From contig OZ223306.1 of the NCBI GenBank assembly GCA_965140735.1, positions 3,286,001 to 3,350,000 on the forward strand: DNA of 64,000 bases. The letters run 5' to 3'. Each line of letters starts with the position of its first letter. The stretch's first letter is position 1. The DNA is from Fusibacter_A sp965140735 (GTDB taxonomy: Bacteria; Bacillota; Clostridia; Peptostreptococcales; Acidaminobacteraceae). A model generated the notes under the pieces. That model saw only the letters and a program-made list of their open reading frames with translations, did no database searches and was not told the origin of the DNA. A program made the position numbers and the translations under genes. Shown one piece after another: positions 7,403 through 16,414 of the stretch.

Positions 7403-8239
7403 ATGGCAAATCTTGATAATAAAGTAATTTTAACAGTTGCACCTACTGGTGCGTGGCCAACAAAAAATGAAACACCTTATGTGCCTCTTCAGCCTAAAGA
7501 AATTGCGGATGAAATCTATGCATGCTGGAAAGCTGGAGCAAGTGTAGCGCATATTCACGTGCGTGATGATGAAGATAAGTCTTCTATGAATTTTGATAAG
7601 TTCGTTGAGACTGTGAATTTAATTCGTTCAACTGACTGCGATATCGTTATCAATTTAACAACATCAGGCCAACTTGGACTTGAAGATGAAGAGAGATTCA
7701 GACATCTTATCGAGTTAAAACCTGATATTGCATCTTATGATTGTGGTTCAATGAACTGGCAACACAATTCTGTATTTGAGAACAGCCCAAGATTTCTTGA
7801 AAAATTAGGGACTGTTATGCAAGAGAACAATGTAAAACCTGAAATTGAAATTTTTGATGCGGGTATGATCTCAAATGCACTTTATTACCTCAAAAAAGGT
7901 TTTTTAAAAGCACCACTTCATTTTCAATTTGTTTTAGGTGCTGCAGGTGGTATGGATGCAACAGTTGAAAATCTTGTATTTTTGAAAAGCCTATTACCAG
8001 AAAATTGCACATGGGGTGCACTTGGAATTGGAAAAGGACACTTACCGATTATGTACACTGCATTAGCACTTGGCGGACATGTTAGAGTCGGCATGGAAGA
8101 TAATATTTTTTATTCGAAAGGCGTATTGGCGAAGTCAAACGTTGAATTCGTAGAAAGAACAAAGAGAATTGTGAACGAAATGGGAAAAGAAATTGCGACG
8201 CCAGCAGAAGCGCGTGAGATTCTTAATATCAAAAAATAA
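7403..8239 (+). CDS. BKACE-family beta-keto acid cleavage enzyme, probable triacetate acetoacetate-lyase
   Basis: A 278-residue member of the 3-keto-5-aminohexanoate cleavage enzyme family (DUF849). These zinc enzymes transfer part of a beta-keto acid to acetyl-CoA. H50 and H52 (HIHVRD) and E232 (VGMEDN) match the zinc ligands recalled for Kce (H46, H48, E230). Lysine-fermentation genes are absent. With the three preceding enzymes, the expected reaction is triacetate plus acetyl-CoA giving acetoacetate plus acetoacetyl-CoA. The family is secure; the substrate comes from context. The start has AAGGGA 8 bases upstream, and a strong terminator follows the gene. Confidence 0.86.
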   Translation: MANLDNKVILTVAPTGAWPTKNETPYVPLQPKEIADEIYACWKAGASVAHIHVRDDEDKSSMNFDKFVETVNLIRSTDCDIVINLTTSGQLGLEDEERFRHLIELKPDIASYDCGSMNWQHNSVFENSPRFLEKLGTVMQENNVKPEIEIFDAGMISNALYYLKKGFLKAPLHFQFVLGAAGGMDATVENLVFLKSLLPENCTWGALGIGKGHLPIMYTALALGGHVRVGMEDNIFYSKGVLAKSNVEFVERTKRIVNEMGKEIATPAEAREILNIKK

Positions 8240-8260
8240 AAATTCAAATTGAGTAAAATA

Positions 8261-8304
8261 AAAAAAGTCTATAGTTTCATATTCACAACTATAGACTTTT
8301 TTTA
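8261..8304 (+). terminator. Terminator after the phloroglucinol operon
   Basis: Perfect arms AAAGTCTATAGTT and complement around a 10-base loop, then T7. The following MFS gene would need read-through or its own promoter; no good sigma-70 or sigma-54 promoter is visible in 8305-8399. Confidence 0.85.
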
Positions 8305-8399
8305 AAGTAATTTTTTAAGTCATTATCGTCTATAAAAAAGTCTAGGAAACATATTGTCTGATCGCCATTAATTTTGAAAAGTAATTTTGGGAGGTATGT

Positions 8400-9707
8400 A
8401 TGAGTAAAGGCAATAAAGAGAAGAGCTTAGTCAGTTTTGGAAAAGAAGGTTGGGGCATTATATTATACTGTGCAGCTATGTTTTGGTTTTATGTAGGGAT
8501 GGTCAATGATGGCTCAAATATTACGGCGCCAGCTTTTGCAGCGAAAACGGGATTAGATTATTCTGTTGTACTGAGCATGGGAACAATTGCAGGCATTGTT
8601 GGTTTTCTTTTTTTTATTCTATTTGGTCAGATTAATATCCGTATAGGTTCAAGGAAAACATCAACTATTTGTTTGGTTACTGCTGGTATATTTTATATGA
8701 TACTTGGTGCTTCTACTTCTTTGATAATGTATGCTATATCACTTTGTGTGATAACGGGTTCGGTGATGTCTGGGGGCTACATAGCAGGAGGTACTCTCGT
8801 AGCCAAGTGGTTTCCTAAGAAAAAAGGTATTGTCATGGGGTATACAACAATGGGACACAATTTAGCATCTGCTTTTTACGTGCCTATGATTGCATTTTTA
8901 GTCAATACTTTAGGGCTTCAAATGGGGGTTATGGTTCCTGGTATTTTAGTTATATTACTTGGTATTATTGGATTACTTATGATTCGTAACACGCCAGAAG
9001 AGAGAAATATATATCCAGATAACGTTACAAAAGAAGTTTTTGACTCTGAATATTTTAAAAGTGATGATCAAGAAAAGAGCAAGTTATGGTCTACTAAAAA
9101 GCTTTTATTGGAGAGAGAATTTTGGTTGACATCAATAACGACGGGGATTTATCAGCTCGTAACTGTAGGGGTTATGACTCAGCTTGTTGTTAGAAATATG
9201 CAACTTGGATTTACTCAAGTGCAAGCGATATCACTTATGACTTTTTTAGCGGCAATAGGCGTTGCAGGTTCATGGATATTTGGCGTTTTGGACACAAAAT
9301 TTGGGACTAAACCCACAATGCTCGTATTTGGGGTTTGGTATATGTTTGCTCTATTCTTCAATATCTTGGAGACCACAACAACGGTTTATATTTCAGTCTT
9401 TATGATTGGAATGGCAATAGGTGGATCGGCAAATTTTACGACCTCATTGCCAACAGCAGTATTTGGAAGACATGAATTTGAGAAAGTGAATAGTGTCATA
9501 TTTCCTGTACAAGGCATTATTACTTCTATGAACTTCTTGCTCAGTGGGATATCAATTGCACTGACAGGTAGCTTAAGAGGTGTCTATATCGTATTTATTG
9601 GGATATTAGTGGTTAATGTCCTGTTGATCTTATTGATCAATGAGCACAAGTTTAATAAAGATTATAAAGTTTCAGAGGGTCTGCAAGAGCCTAGTTTTGC
9701 AGAGTAA
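8400..9707 (+). CDS. MFS transporter, oxalate/formate antiporter-like
   Basis: A 435-residue integral membrane protein with about 12 hydrophobic helices and a hydrophilic central loop near residues 205-245. The short motif after helix 2 (FGQINIRIGSRKTS) and the glycine-rich helix 4-5 region (SGGYIAGGTLVAKWFPKKKGIVMG) are typical of the OFA branch of the major facilitator superfamily, which carries organic acids. GGGAGG precedes the start. It follows the phloroglucinol operon, so it may import phloroglucinol or a precursor, or export an acid product. The direction and substrate cannot be read from sequence. Confidence 0.82.
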   Translation: MSKGNKEKSLVSFGKEGWGIILYCAAMFWFYVGMVNDGSNITAPAFAAKTGLDYSVVLSMGTIAGIVGFLFFILFGQINIRIGSRKTSTICLVTAGIFYMILGASTSLIMYAISLCVITGSVMSGGYIAGGTLVAKWFPKKKGIVMGYTTMGHNLASAFYVPMIAFLVNTLGLQMGVMVPGILVILLGIIGLLMIRNTPEERNIYPDNVTKEVFDSEYFKSDDQEKSKLWSTKKLLLEREFWLTSITTGIYQLVTVGVMTQLVVRNMQLGFTQVQAISLMTFLAAIGVAGSWIFGVLDTKFGTKPTMLVFGVWYMFALFFNILETTTTVYISVFMIGMAIGGSANFTTSLPTAVFGRHEFEKVNSVIFPVQGIITSMNFLLSGISIALTGSLRGVYIVFIGILVVNVLLILLINEHKFNKDYKVSEGLQEPSFAE

Positions 9708-9768
9708 ATGTAGATTAAATAAACAGTTAAGTTAGCTTCTATTTCATATTGAAATAGCCTAATATTCA

Positions 9769-9804
9769 AAAAACACGAGATATGGCCATGTCTCGTGTTT
9801 TTTT
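9769..9804 (+). terminator. Terminator after the MFS gene
   Basis: Stem AAACACGAGA with nearly perfect complement around GGCC, then T8. The spacer up to the AbrB gene (9805-9961) holds only the weak hairpin listed separately. Confidence 0.85.
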
Positions 9805-9884
9805 ATATCATAAAATAATTTCAAGGAGATTAAAAAAGCGCTCAGGATGGAAAATGAAAACTTTTAGGAGTTGTTTAAATATGT

Positions 9885-9910
9885 AAAGCCAACGCAAATG
9901 CGTCGGCTTA
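9885..9910 (-). terminator. Hairpin downstream of the AbrB-type gene
   Basis: AAGCCAACGCA pairs with TGCGTCGGCTT, with one G-T pair. On the minus strand it is followed by only a short T-rich stretch, so it is a plausible but weak terminator. Confidence 0.45.
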
Positions 9911-9961
9911 ATCTTACTGCGAATAAACTACAAATCATAGTGTAATTAAATCAGACCTAGA

Positions 9962-10204
9962 CTATAATACTCTGATTTCATCTACACAAGCAGGACAGAT
10001 GTTTTTCCCTTTAATGTTCTTAACACCTTTTGCTTGACCACAAAAAATACAAGCTGGCTCATATTTTTTTAAGATGATCGTTTCACCTTCAGTGAAAATT
10101 TCTAACGCATCTTTTTCGCCGATGCTGAGTGTACGTCTTAATTCGATTGGAATGACCACTCTACCAAGTTCATCGACTTTTCTTACAATACCTGTTGATT
10201 TCAT
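9962..10204 (-). CDS. AbrB/SpoVT-family regulator with C-terminal zinc motif
   Basis: An 80-residue transition-state regulator. The N-terminal swapped-hairpin DNA-binding domain is canonical (GIVRKVDELGRVVIPIELRR). The C-terminus carries two CxxC pairs (CIFC and CPAC), a likely small zinc site found in clostridial members. The protein should dimerise and bind A/T-rich promoters. It is monocistronic, with AGGAGG before the ATG. AbrB genes commonly lie near metG in Firmicutes; here metG is 18 kb away. The target genes are not evident. Confidence 0.9.
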   Translation of the reverse strand: MKSTGIVRKVDELGRVVIPIELRRTLSIGEKDALEIFTEGETIILKKYEPACIFCGQAKGVKNIKGKNICPACVDEIRVL

Positions 10205-10360
10205 TGTAAACCTCCTGAGACAATTTTAAACATTTCCATACCATAATCATAGCTTAAAATTTTCCATAAGTCAACAAATGTAGTAAAAAACGAGAGCGTT
10301 ATTAGAACGTAATTTCTATATCTGGATATAAAAATTAGATATAAGTGTTGAAATTTGAAC

Positions 10361-10807
10361 CTATAAATCATCAAGTTCCTTTTCAGTTTCTTTTATGACA
10401 TCTTTAATATCTTCCAGTTTTTCTCCAAAAAATTTATCGTAAATAGCCTTCCCAATAGCAACAGTATGCATAAATGAGGCAATACCATCCATGAAGGACT
10501 GATTTTCTTTGAGGGTTTCTGTTACAGATTCAGTCGTTTCAGCCACATTGTCAACCGTTCCGCGGAAAGCGCTAACATCATGTGCGAATTCGCCTGAAAT
10601 GACTTCAACATTTTTAGTTAAATCAGGAATAACTTCAAGCGTTGCATCTATTTTGGAGCGATTATCTTCAACCACACGATTGACATTTTTAATGATTTTA
10701 AAGGTTTTGATTAGGATCAGGATTAAGTATGTAAAAATCACTACTAACAGGCCCCAAAGTACAAATAAAAGTATATCCTTTAAAGAAACGACAATTTCGC
10801 TATTCAT
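10361..10807 (-). CDS. DUF948-like membrane protein
   Basis: A 148-residue protein with one N-terminal membrane helix (about residues 10-32) and a long amphipathic, coiled-coil-prone region (about 35-110) of repeated valine/glutamate heptads. A short acidic tail follows (KDVIKETEKELDDL). This layout is that of the DUF948 family, small bitopic proteins of unknown function in Firmicutes. AGGAGG precedes the start. Its neighbours give no functional clue. Confidence 0.6.
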   Translation of the reverse strand: MNSEIVVSLKDILLFVLWGLLVVIFTYLILILIKTFKIIKNVNRVVEDNRSKIDATLEVIPDLTKNVEVISGEFAHDVSAFRGTVDNVAETTESVTETLKENQSFMDGIASFMHTVAIGKAIYDKFFGEKLEDIKDVIKETEKELDDL

Positions 10808-10916
10808 GAATTAACCTCCTATTTTATGAGTTGAATAAAATTGAATTCAATATCGGTGCGTTTTGATTCTAAAGATATTATACCTTAATTTTATAAAAAA
10901 AACAGGAAATAAAGTA

Positions 10917-10968
10917 AAGAGCAGGTCAATAACTTCTATTAATATAGAAGTTATTGACCTGCTCTTTA
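10917..10968 (-). terminator. Very long perfect hairpin between two minus-strand genes
   Basis: Two arms of more than 20 bases (starting AAAGAGCAGGTCAATAACTT) are perfectly complementary around a short A/T loop. Read on the minus strand it ends the gene at 11001-11387; the trailing bases are T-rich (CTTTA). The length is unusual for a terminator, but no flanking coding sequence or target duplication was seen. Confidence 0.7.
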
Positions 10969-11000
10969 ATCCACGAAAAAAATCAATTTAATAAATTGGA

Positions 11001-11387
11001 TTATAGTTTTACAGCATACTCCTTATTATTAATTCTAATGCGATGTGCATCGATATAAAGCGATGAATTATTAATATTTACAGCAAAATTTGGAACAGAT
11101 ACAAATAAGTCATCAGCAGACCTTGTATCCACGGCAGTGAATTCGCCAAAACCGAGTGTATCATAAGAAATAATATTAAGATTCTTATCTGAAAGCTCAA
11201 GTTCAGTTTTTAGATCGTGATCAATGAAATAAAAAGCTTTTACGTCTTCAAAAACAATCAGAGCATTATCATCATAATCATGTCGTATTATATCTATTGA
11301 AATTTTATCAAAATCCATATCAAAGTTAATGGCATCAATTTTACCTTTAGCATAAGTATCTAAAATCGGGTTAAAACTGTTAGTCAT
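11001..11387 (-). CDS. Uncharacterised 128-residue acidic protein
   Basis: I do not recognise this protein. It is 128 residues, rich in D, N and I, with no signal peptide or membrane helix and no cysteine. Predicted character is alternating beta strands (ISIDIIRHDYDDNALIVFEDVKAFYFI), somewhat like small domains that read out as beta sandwiches. The codon pattern and a GGAGAG site before the ATG support a real gene. It stands alone between a hairpin and the hem cluster; 11388-11667 upstream holds its promoter region and no gene. Confidence 0.55.
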   Translation of the reverse strand: MTNSFNPILDTYAKGKIDAINFDMDFDKISIDIIRHDYDDNALIVFEDVKAFYFIDHDLKTELELSDKNLNIISYDTLGFGEFTAVDTRSADDLFVSVPNFAVNINNSSLYIDAHRIRINNKEYAVKL

Positions 11388-11667
11388 AAGACACCTCTCT
11401 CCTTAATTCAAAACAAGTTTCAAAAGTTCATAGCATCACATCGACTTTTAGAGTAATGTGAGTAAAAATTGTATCACTTTTCAAACATCTATATTAATAT
11501 CATATATTTGAAACGGATGCAATCTTTTTTTTAAAAGTTAAAAATTCTTATTAAATGAAACTTATCTGAATATAGATTGCAAATCAAAAGGCTTAAAAAA
11601 GAGAACTTACCTAAAAGTTAAAGCAAATTCCCTAGATTACAATGAATATTCAATCTTTTGAAGAAAT

Positions 11668-12969
11668 TTAATGTGTATACATGGATAATAAAACTTCTTT
11701 CGTTTTTGAAATTAAATTTTCAAGATCTTGCATGGTGTGTGCCTCTGAAAGGAACCAACCTTCAAATTGAGCAGGTGGTAATAAAACACCTCTATCCAAC
11801 ATTTTTCTGAAGAACTCAGCATATTTTTCGGTATCACAATCTTTAACATCATCATAGCTGCTAAAATCCCCTGCTTTAAAAAAGAGACATGTCATTCCCT
11901 TAAATCGTGTAAATGAGAGTGGTAGGTTATTGCTTTTGATAAATGCATTCAACTCATTCTCAAGGTAGATTGCTTTATCTTCCATGTGCACATAAACTTC
12001 TGGATGAGCGATAAGATATTTAAGCGTTTGAATCCCCATGTGCATAGCAAGTGGATTTCCAGAAAGCGTTCCAGCTTGATAAACAGGACCAAGAGGTGAG
12101 ACGATAGACATAACATCTCTCCTGCCACCGTATGCGCCCACAGGAAGCCCACCGCCGATTATTTTTCCAAAGCAGACAAGATCAGGATGAACATCATAAA
12201 CCGCCTCAGCGCCCCCAAAATCGAGTCTAAAACCTGTAATGACTTCATCGAAGATTAATAGCGCACCATATTCATCACAAAGTGCTCGCAATGTATCTAA
12301 AAAAGCTTTAGTACCGGGAATGACGCCCATATTGCCCGCCACGGGTTCAACAATAACACATGCAATTTCGTTTTTGTTTTCTTCGAAGATTGTGCGTGCC
12401 ATTTCGATATCATTATAGCGTCCGGTTAAAGTATCTCTCACAGTGGCTTCAGGTACACCAGGGCTTGTAGGGACGCCATAAGTAAGGGTACCACTGCCTG
12501 ATTTTACTAAAAGTGCATCTGAATGTCCGTGATAACAACCCTCAAATTTGAGAATTTTGTTGCGATTGGTGTATCCTCTAGCCACACGAATGGCACTCAT
12601 GGTTGCTTCAGTACCTGAATTGACCATGCGGACCATATCTACAGAATGATATGCTTTAGCAATGAGCTCAGCCATTGTGACTTCTTGATGTGTAGGCACA
12701 CCAAAACTGGTGCCTCTTGAAAACACTTCTTCTATATTTTCAAGCATGATGGGATGGCTGTGACCTAAAATCAAAGGTCCCCATGAACAGATCATATCTA
12801 AGTAGCAGTTGCCATCTACATCGTATATTTTAGAACCAAGTCCTTTTTCAATAAAGATAGGATCGCATCCAACGGATTTAAAGGCTCTAACAGGACTGTT
12901 AACGCCTCCTGGAATAACTGCTTTAGCACGTTCGAAAAGTGCCTTTGAGTTTGCGTTTTGACTTGACAT
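11668..12969 (-). CDS. hemL: Glutamate-1-semialdehyde 2,1-aminomutase
   Basis: A 433-residue PLP enzyme that converts glutamate-1-semialdehyde to 5-aminolevulinate, the last step of the C5 route. The cofactor lysine is K269 (CFGKIIGGG), with the upstream aspartate in LIFDEVITGFR and the substrate motif NSGTEA near 117-122. Length and motifs fit HemL throughout. It is the last gene of the hem operon, 12 bases after hemB. No strong terminator is visible immediately downstream. Confidence 0.97.
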   Translation of the reverse strand: MSSQNANSKALFERAKAVIPGGVNSPVRAFKSVGCDPIFIEKGLGSKIYDVDGNCYLDMICSWGPLILGHSHPIMLENIEEVFSRGTSFGVPTHQEVTMAELIAKAYHSVDMVRMVNSGTEATMSAIRVARGYTNRNKILKFEGCYHGHSDALLVKSGSGTLTYGVPTSPGVPEATVRDTLTGRYNDIEMARTIFEENKNEIACVIVEPVAGNMGVIPGTKAFLDTLRALCDEYGALLIFDEVITGFRLDFGGAEAVYDVHPDLVCFGKIIGGGLPVGAYGGRRDVMSIVSPLGPVYQAGTLSGNPLAMHMGIQTLKYLIAHPEVYVHMEDKAIYLENELNAFIKSNNLPLSFTRFKGMTCLFFKAGDFSSYDDVKDCDTEKYAEFFRKMLDRGVLLPPAQFEGWFLSEAHTMQDLENLISKTKEVLLSMYTH

Positions 12970-12981
12970 GTAAGCCTCCCT

Positions 12982-13962
12982 TTATATAGAATCATTGGCA
13001 TTTGATAGCCATTTCTGGACAATTTCTTTGGCGAAATAGGTGATGATGATATCAGCACCAGCACGCTTAAAGCCGATCATGGTTTCGTAAATAATGGCTT
13101 CATCCACAAGACCAGAAGCGATGCCCTGCTTGATGAGTGAGTATTCACCGCTGACATTGTATGCAACAACTGGTTTTGAACAGTTTTCTTTGACCTTCTG
13201 AATTAAATCTAGGTACATCATAGCAGGTTTTACCATGATGAGATCGGCGCCATCTTTGATATCTTCATGGATGATATCAAGAATCTCCCTTTTGTTGTGA
13301 TAATCCATCTGATAGCGTTTACGATTTCCAAATTTAGGACTTGAATCGGCAGCCGCTCTAAAAGGACCGTAATAATTAGAGCTGTATTTGAGGGAATAGG
13401 ACATAATCGGTACGTATTCAAAATCATTTTCATCAAGCCGATCTCTCATGGCTTTGATACGACCATCCATCATATCAGATGGCGCCACCATATCTGCGCC
13501 TGCTTTCACATGACTGAGCGCAATTTGAGCGAGATGTTCAGTGGTGATATCATTCATGACATTGCCTTCATCATCTAAGATGCCACAATGACCATGATCC
13601 GTATAAGAGCACATGCAGACATCCGTAATGACATAAAAAGAGTCGTTATGCGCTTTAATAGCTCTAACAGCCTTCTGAACGATACCATTTTCATCATAGG
13701 CAGATTGGCCATGTGGATCCTTTGAATCCGGCACACCGAAAATAAGCAGTGTTTTGAGACCAAGTGCACTGAGTTCATCGAGTTCATCTTTGAGTTTATC
13801 AATAGAGAAGTGATAAACATTTGGCATAGAAGGAATTTCATGTTTAATCCCTTCGCCTTCTACGACAAATAGGGGATAGATTAAATCATGAATTGAAAGT
13901 GAGTGTTCTCTGATAAGCGGTCTTAAATTATCTTGCATTCTAAGTCTTCTAAAGCGTTTCAT
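12982..13962 (-). CDS. hemB: Delta-aminolevulinic acid dehydratase (porphobilinogen synthase)
   Basis: A 326-residue enzyme that condenses two 5-aminolevulinates to porphobilinogen. The two active-site lysines are K192 (SYSLKYSS) and K245 (LIMVKPAMMY). The zinc cysteines of the metal-dependent class are C116, C118 and C126 (DVCMCSYTDHGHC). Full length. AAGGAG precedes the start. It lies between cobA/hemD and hemL in the minus-strand operon. Confidence 0.97.
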   Translation of the reverse strand: MKRFRRLRMQDNLRPLIREHSLSIHDLIYPLFVVEGEGIKHEIPSMPNVYHFSIDKLKDELDELSALGLKTLLIFGVPDSKDPHGQSAYDENGIVQKAVRAIKAHNDSFYVITDVCMCSYTDHGHCGILDDEGNVMNDITTEHLAQIALSHVKAGADMVAPSDMMDGRIKAMRDRLDENDFEYVPIMSYSLKYSSNYYGPFRAAADSSPKFGNRKRYQMDYHNKREILDIIHEDIKDGADLIMVKPAMMYLDLIQKVKENCSKPVVAYNVSGEYSLIKQGIASGLVDEAIIYETMIGFKRAGADIIITYFAKEIVQKWLSNANDSI

Positions 13963-13993
13963 TTTAGGAATCTCCTTATTAAATAACGAAGTT

Positions 13994-15517
13994 CTAGGTT
14001 AAAGGTTGTTCTGACGCATCATTCACTAAGCATTTAAGCAATGAATCCAGTGTATGAGGTTCAGCGGATAAATGAACCGTGTATCCAAGTTTTTCTAAGG
14101 TGCCAGAAGTGACAGGGCCAATTGATGCAAATTTGACATCTGAATGGAGTGACACTTCATATTGCTGAAGAAACTCATGGAAGTGTTGTACTGCTGAGCC
14201 ACTGGCAAATGTCACATAATCTAAAGCTTCAATTTTTTTGAAAATAGGTGTGAGTTCATCTTTACTATAAGCTGGTCTGATGGTTTGATAGACTGCTAGT
14301 TTTTCATGGCTACAGATGTTTTCAAGCCAATCTGTTAAAAGCGATCTCATAACTGCAGCCCCGGGAATCAGGATATGATCGGACGCTTTTAATTTTGTCT
14401 TCATGAGTTCAATAATCCCTTCCTGCGTATAGCGGTCGGGTATAAAGTCTGGTCTAATGCCGTACTGCTCTAAACATTTAGAGGTTGTCGGTCCAATCGC
14501 CAATATTTTATGTTTAAAAAGTGCTCTCGTGTCTAGGTTCAGTGCCCAAAGCGATTTCATAAATTCATGGACGCCGTTTTCACTGGTGAACCATATTTGC
14601 GTGCTCTTTGTAAGGTGATCTGAATTTAGTTTATGAGGTAAACTTTCAATGGAGATCATAGGCAGTTCTATCACTGATGCGCCTTGTGCTCTCAACATTG
14701 CTGAGAATTTACTGCTTTGTGCAGTGGCACGTGTCACCGCTATTTTTTTGCCAAAGAGTGGTTTACTTTCAAACCAGTTAAGCGTTTCTCTCATATGGAT
14801 GACTTCACCAACCACCAGAAGGCCAGGGGATTTAATTTTACCAATTGGCAATTCATCCAGTGCTTTTTCAAGGGTGGATTCAAAAACCTCTTGATCGCTG
14901 GATGCGGCATTTGAAACAACCGCAATAGGTGTGGATGCTTTCTTCCCAAATTGAATCAGTTGTGAGGTAATATAGGGAATACTGCTGATGCTCATTAAGA
15001 AGACCAGTGTGCCCTCAGTTTTGGCCACTACAGACCAATCGTGGTCTTTAGAATCGTCTTTAAAGTGTCCGGTAAAAACGTGAAATGAAGAAGCGTGATT
15101 CCGATGTGTAATGGGGATACCCGCATAGGCAAGACCACCAATAGAAGAAGAAATTCCAGGAACGACTTCAAAGGGCACCTGATGTGCCCTTAAGACTTCA
15201 CCTTCTTCGCCACCTCTGCCAAAGACATAGGGGTCGCCCCCTTTTAAACGGACTACAGTTTTAAAGTGCTTTGCTTTTTCACAAAGCAATAAATTGATAT
15301 CTTCTTGGCGCATAGCGTGATTTGAAGCTGCTTTGCCCACATATATTTTTTCACAAGAAGCAGGTGCAAGTGCCAACATCTCATCTTGTATGAGTCGATC
15401 GTAAACGAGGCAGTCACAAGATTGTAAAAGTTTTAAACCTTTGTTAGTCAATAAACCGATATCCCCAGGGCCAGCACCCACAAGATAAACGGTTCCTTTA
15501 GATGGTTTTGAGTTCAT
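13994..15517 (-). CDS. cobA-hemD: Fused uroporphyrinogen-III C-methyltransferase / uroporphyrinogen-III synthase
   Basis: A 507-residue bifunctional protein. Residues about 8-245 are a SUMT domain, with GAGPGD near the N-terminus, RLKGGDPYVFGRGGEE, and the late-domain GEV motif. It methylates uroporphyrinogen III to precorrin-2 using SAM. Residues about 255-500 are a HemD domain that cyclises hydroxymethylbilane (GKKIAVTRA at its start, TFASGSAVQHF near 435). The fusion channels carbon to corrinoid and siroheme, and is common in clostridia. It starts one base from the hemC stop. Confidence 0.96.
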   Translation of the reverse strand: MNSKPSKGTVYLVGAGPGDIGLLTNKGLKLLQSCDCLVYDRLIQDEMLALAPASCEKIYVGKAASNHAMRQEDINLLLCEKAKHFKTVVRLKGGDPYVFGRGGEEGEVLRAHQVPFEVVPGISSSIGGLAYAGIPITHRNHASSFHVFTGHFKDDSKDHDWSVVAKTEGTLVFLMSISSIPYITSQLIQFGKKASTPIAVVSNAASSDQEVFESTLEKALDELPIGKIKSPGLLVVGEVIHMRETLNWFESKPLFGKKIAVTRATAQSSKFSAMLRAQGASVIELPMISIESLPHKLNSDHLTKSTQIWFTSENGVHEFMKSLWALNLDTRALFKHKILAIGPTTSKCLEQYGIRPDFIPDRYTQEGIIELMKTKLKASDHILIPGAAVMRSLLTDWLENICSHEKLAVYQTIRPAYSKDELTPIFKKIEALDYVTFASGSAVQHFHEFLQQYEVSLHSDVKFASIGPVTSGTLEKLGYTVHLSAEPHTLDSLLKCLVNDASEQPLT

Positions 15518-16414
15518 TTAAGCCTCCTTTATCGCATCGGCACATTTTTGCCCCAATAATTCTGGCACATCACTGGAACCTGAAAGTTTTACATTTTTTA
15601 AGATACTGCCATCTTCTGTACCCCAGACACATGTCATTTCTAGTGTTTTCTTATCTGCAGAAAGGACAGCGTGAGCACCCATTGGGACGTGACAACTGCC
15701 ATTAACCCCTTTTAAAAAGGCACGCTCTGCCCGTATACAGATGTCAGAATCGGCATCTGATAATCGATCTAAGAGTTTTTTTAAGTCTTCACGTTCTCTG
15801 TGGTATTGAAGTGCCAAAGCGCCTTGTGCAGGTGCTGGTATCATCCACGTAGGATCGAGATATTGTGTAATTCGATGTGATAAATCTAAGCGATGTAGAC
15901 CTGCTGCCGCCAATATAACACCATGAAGGTTTTCCTTTTCAATTTTAGAAAGACGTGTTTCAACATTACCACGGATGGCCACTGGAACAATATCAGGGCG
16001 GACTTTTAAGAGCTGAAAAAGTCGACGCTTGCTACCGGTGCCAATACGTGCGCCAAGAGGGAGATCGTCAAGTGACGCATAGCCTTCTTTTAGAGCGAGA
16101 ATATCACGTGGATCTTCCCGCTTAGGGACCTTAGAAAAGGCAAGTGGCGAGCCTTGATCACTGGGCATATCTTTCATACTATGGACTGCGATATCGATAT
16201 GTCCACCTAAGAGTTGTTGTTCAATTTCCTTAACAAAAAGGCCTTTGTCACCAATTTTATCAAGTGAAATATTTTGAATTTCATCTCCCTTGGTACTGAT
16301 TATAACGGTTTCAAATGTCAAAGACGCATCAAGTGCCTTTAATGAGTCTATAACCCAATCGGTCTGTGCTCTGGCAAGTCGACTACCGCGTGTACCTACT
16401 TTAATGGTTTTCAT
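15518..16414 (-). CDS. hemC: Hydroxymethylbilane synthase (porphobilinogen deaminase)
   Basis: A 298-residue enzyme that polymerises four porphobilinogens. It begins with the typical VGTRGSRLARAQ segment. C241 (GVNGSCHVP) carries the dipyrromethane cofactor, and D83 in HSMKDMP is the catalytic aspartate region. RGNVETRL is conserved. It overlaps the end of the sirC-like gene by 14 bases. Confidence 0.97.
   Translation of the reverse strand: MKTIKVGTRGSRLARAQTDWVIDSLKALDASLTFETVIISTKGDEIQNISLDKIGDKGLFVKEIEQQLLGGHIDIAVHSMKDMPSDQGSPLAFSKVPKREDPRDILALKEGYASLDDLPLGARIGTGSKRRLFQLLKVRPDIVPVAIRGNVETRLSKIEKENLHGVILAAAGLHRLDLSHRITQYLDPTWMIPAPAQGALALQYHREREDLKKLLDRLSDADSDICIRAERAFLKGVNGSCHVPMGAHAVLSADKKTLEMTCVWGTEDGSILKNVKLSGSSDVPELLGQKCADAIKEA

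Noticed and set aside
10917..10968. Miniature transposable element at the long hairpin
   Set aside because: The palindrome is only about 50 bases, shows no flanking target duplication, and its position fits a terminator.
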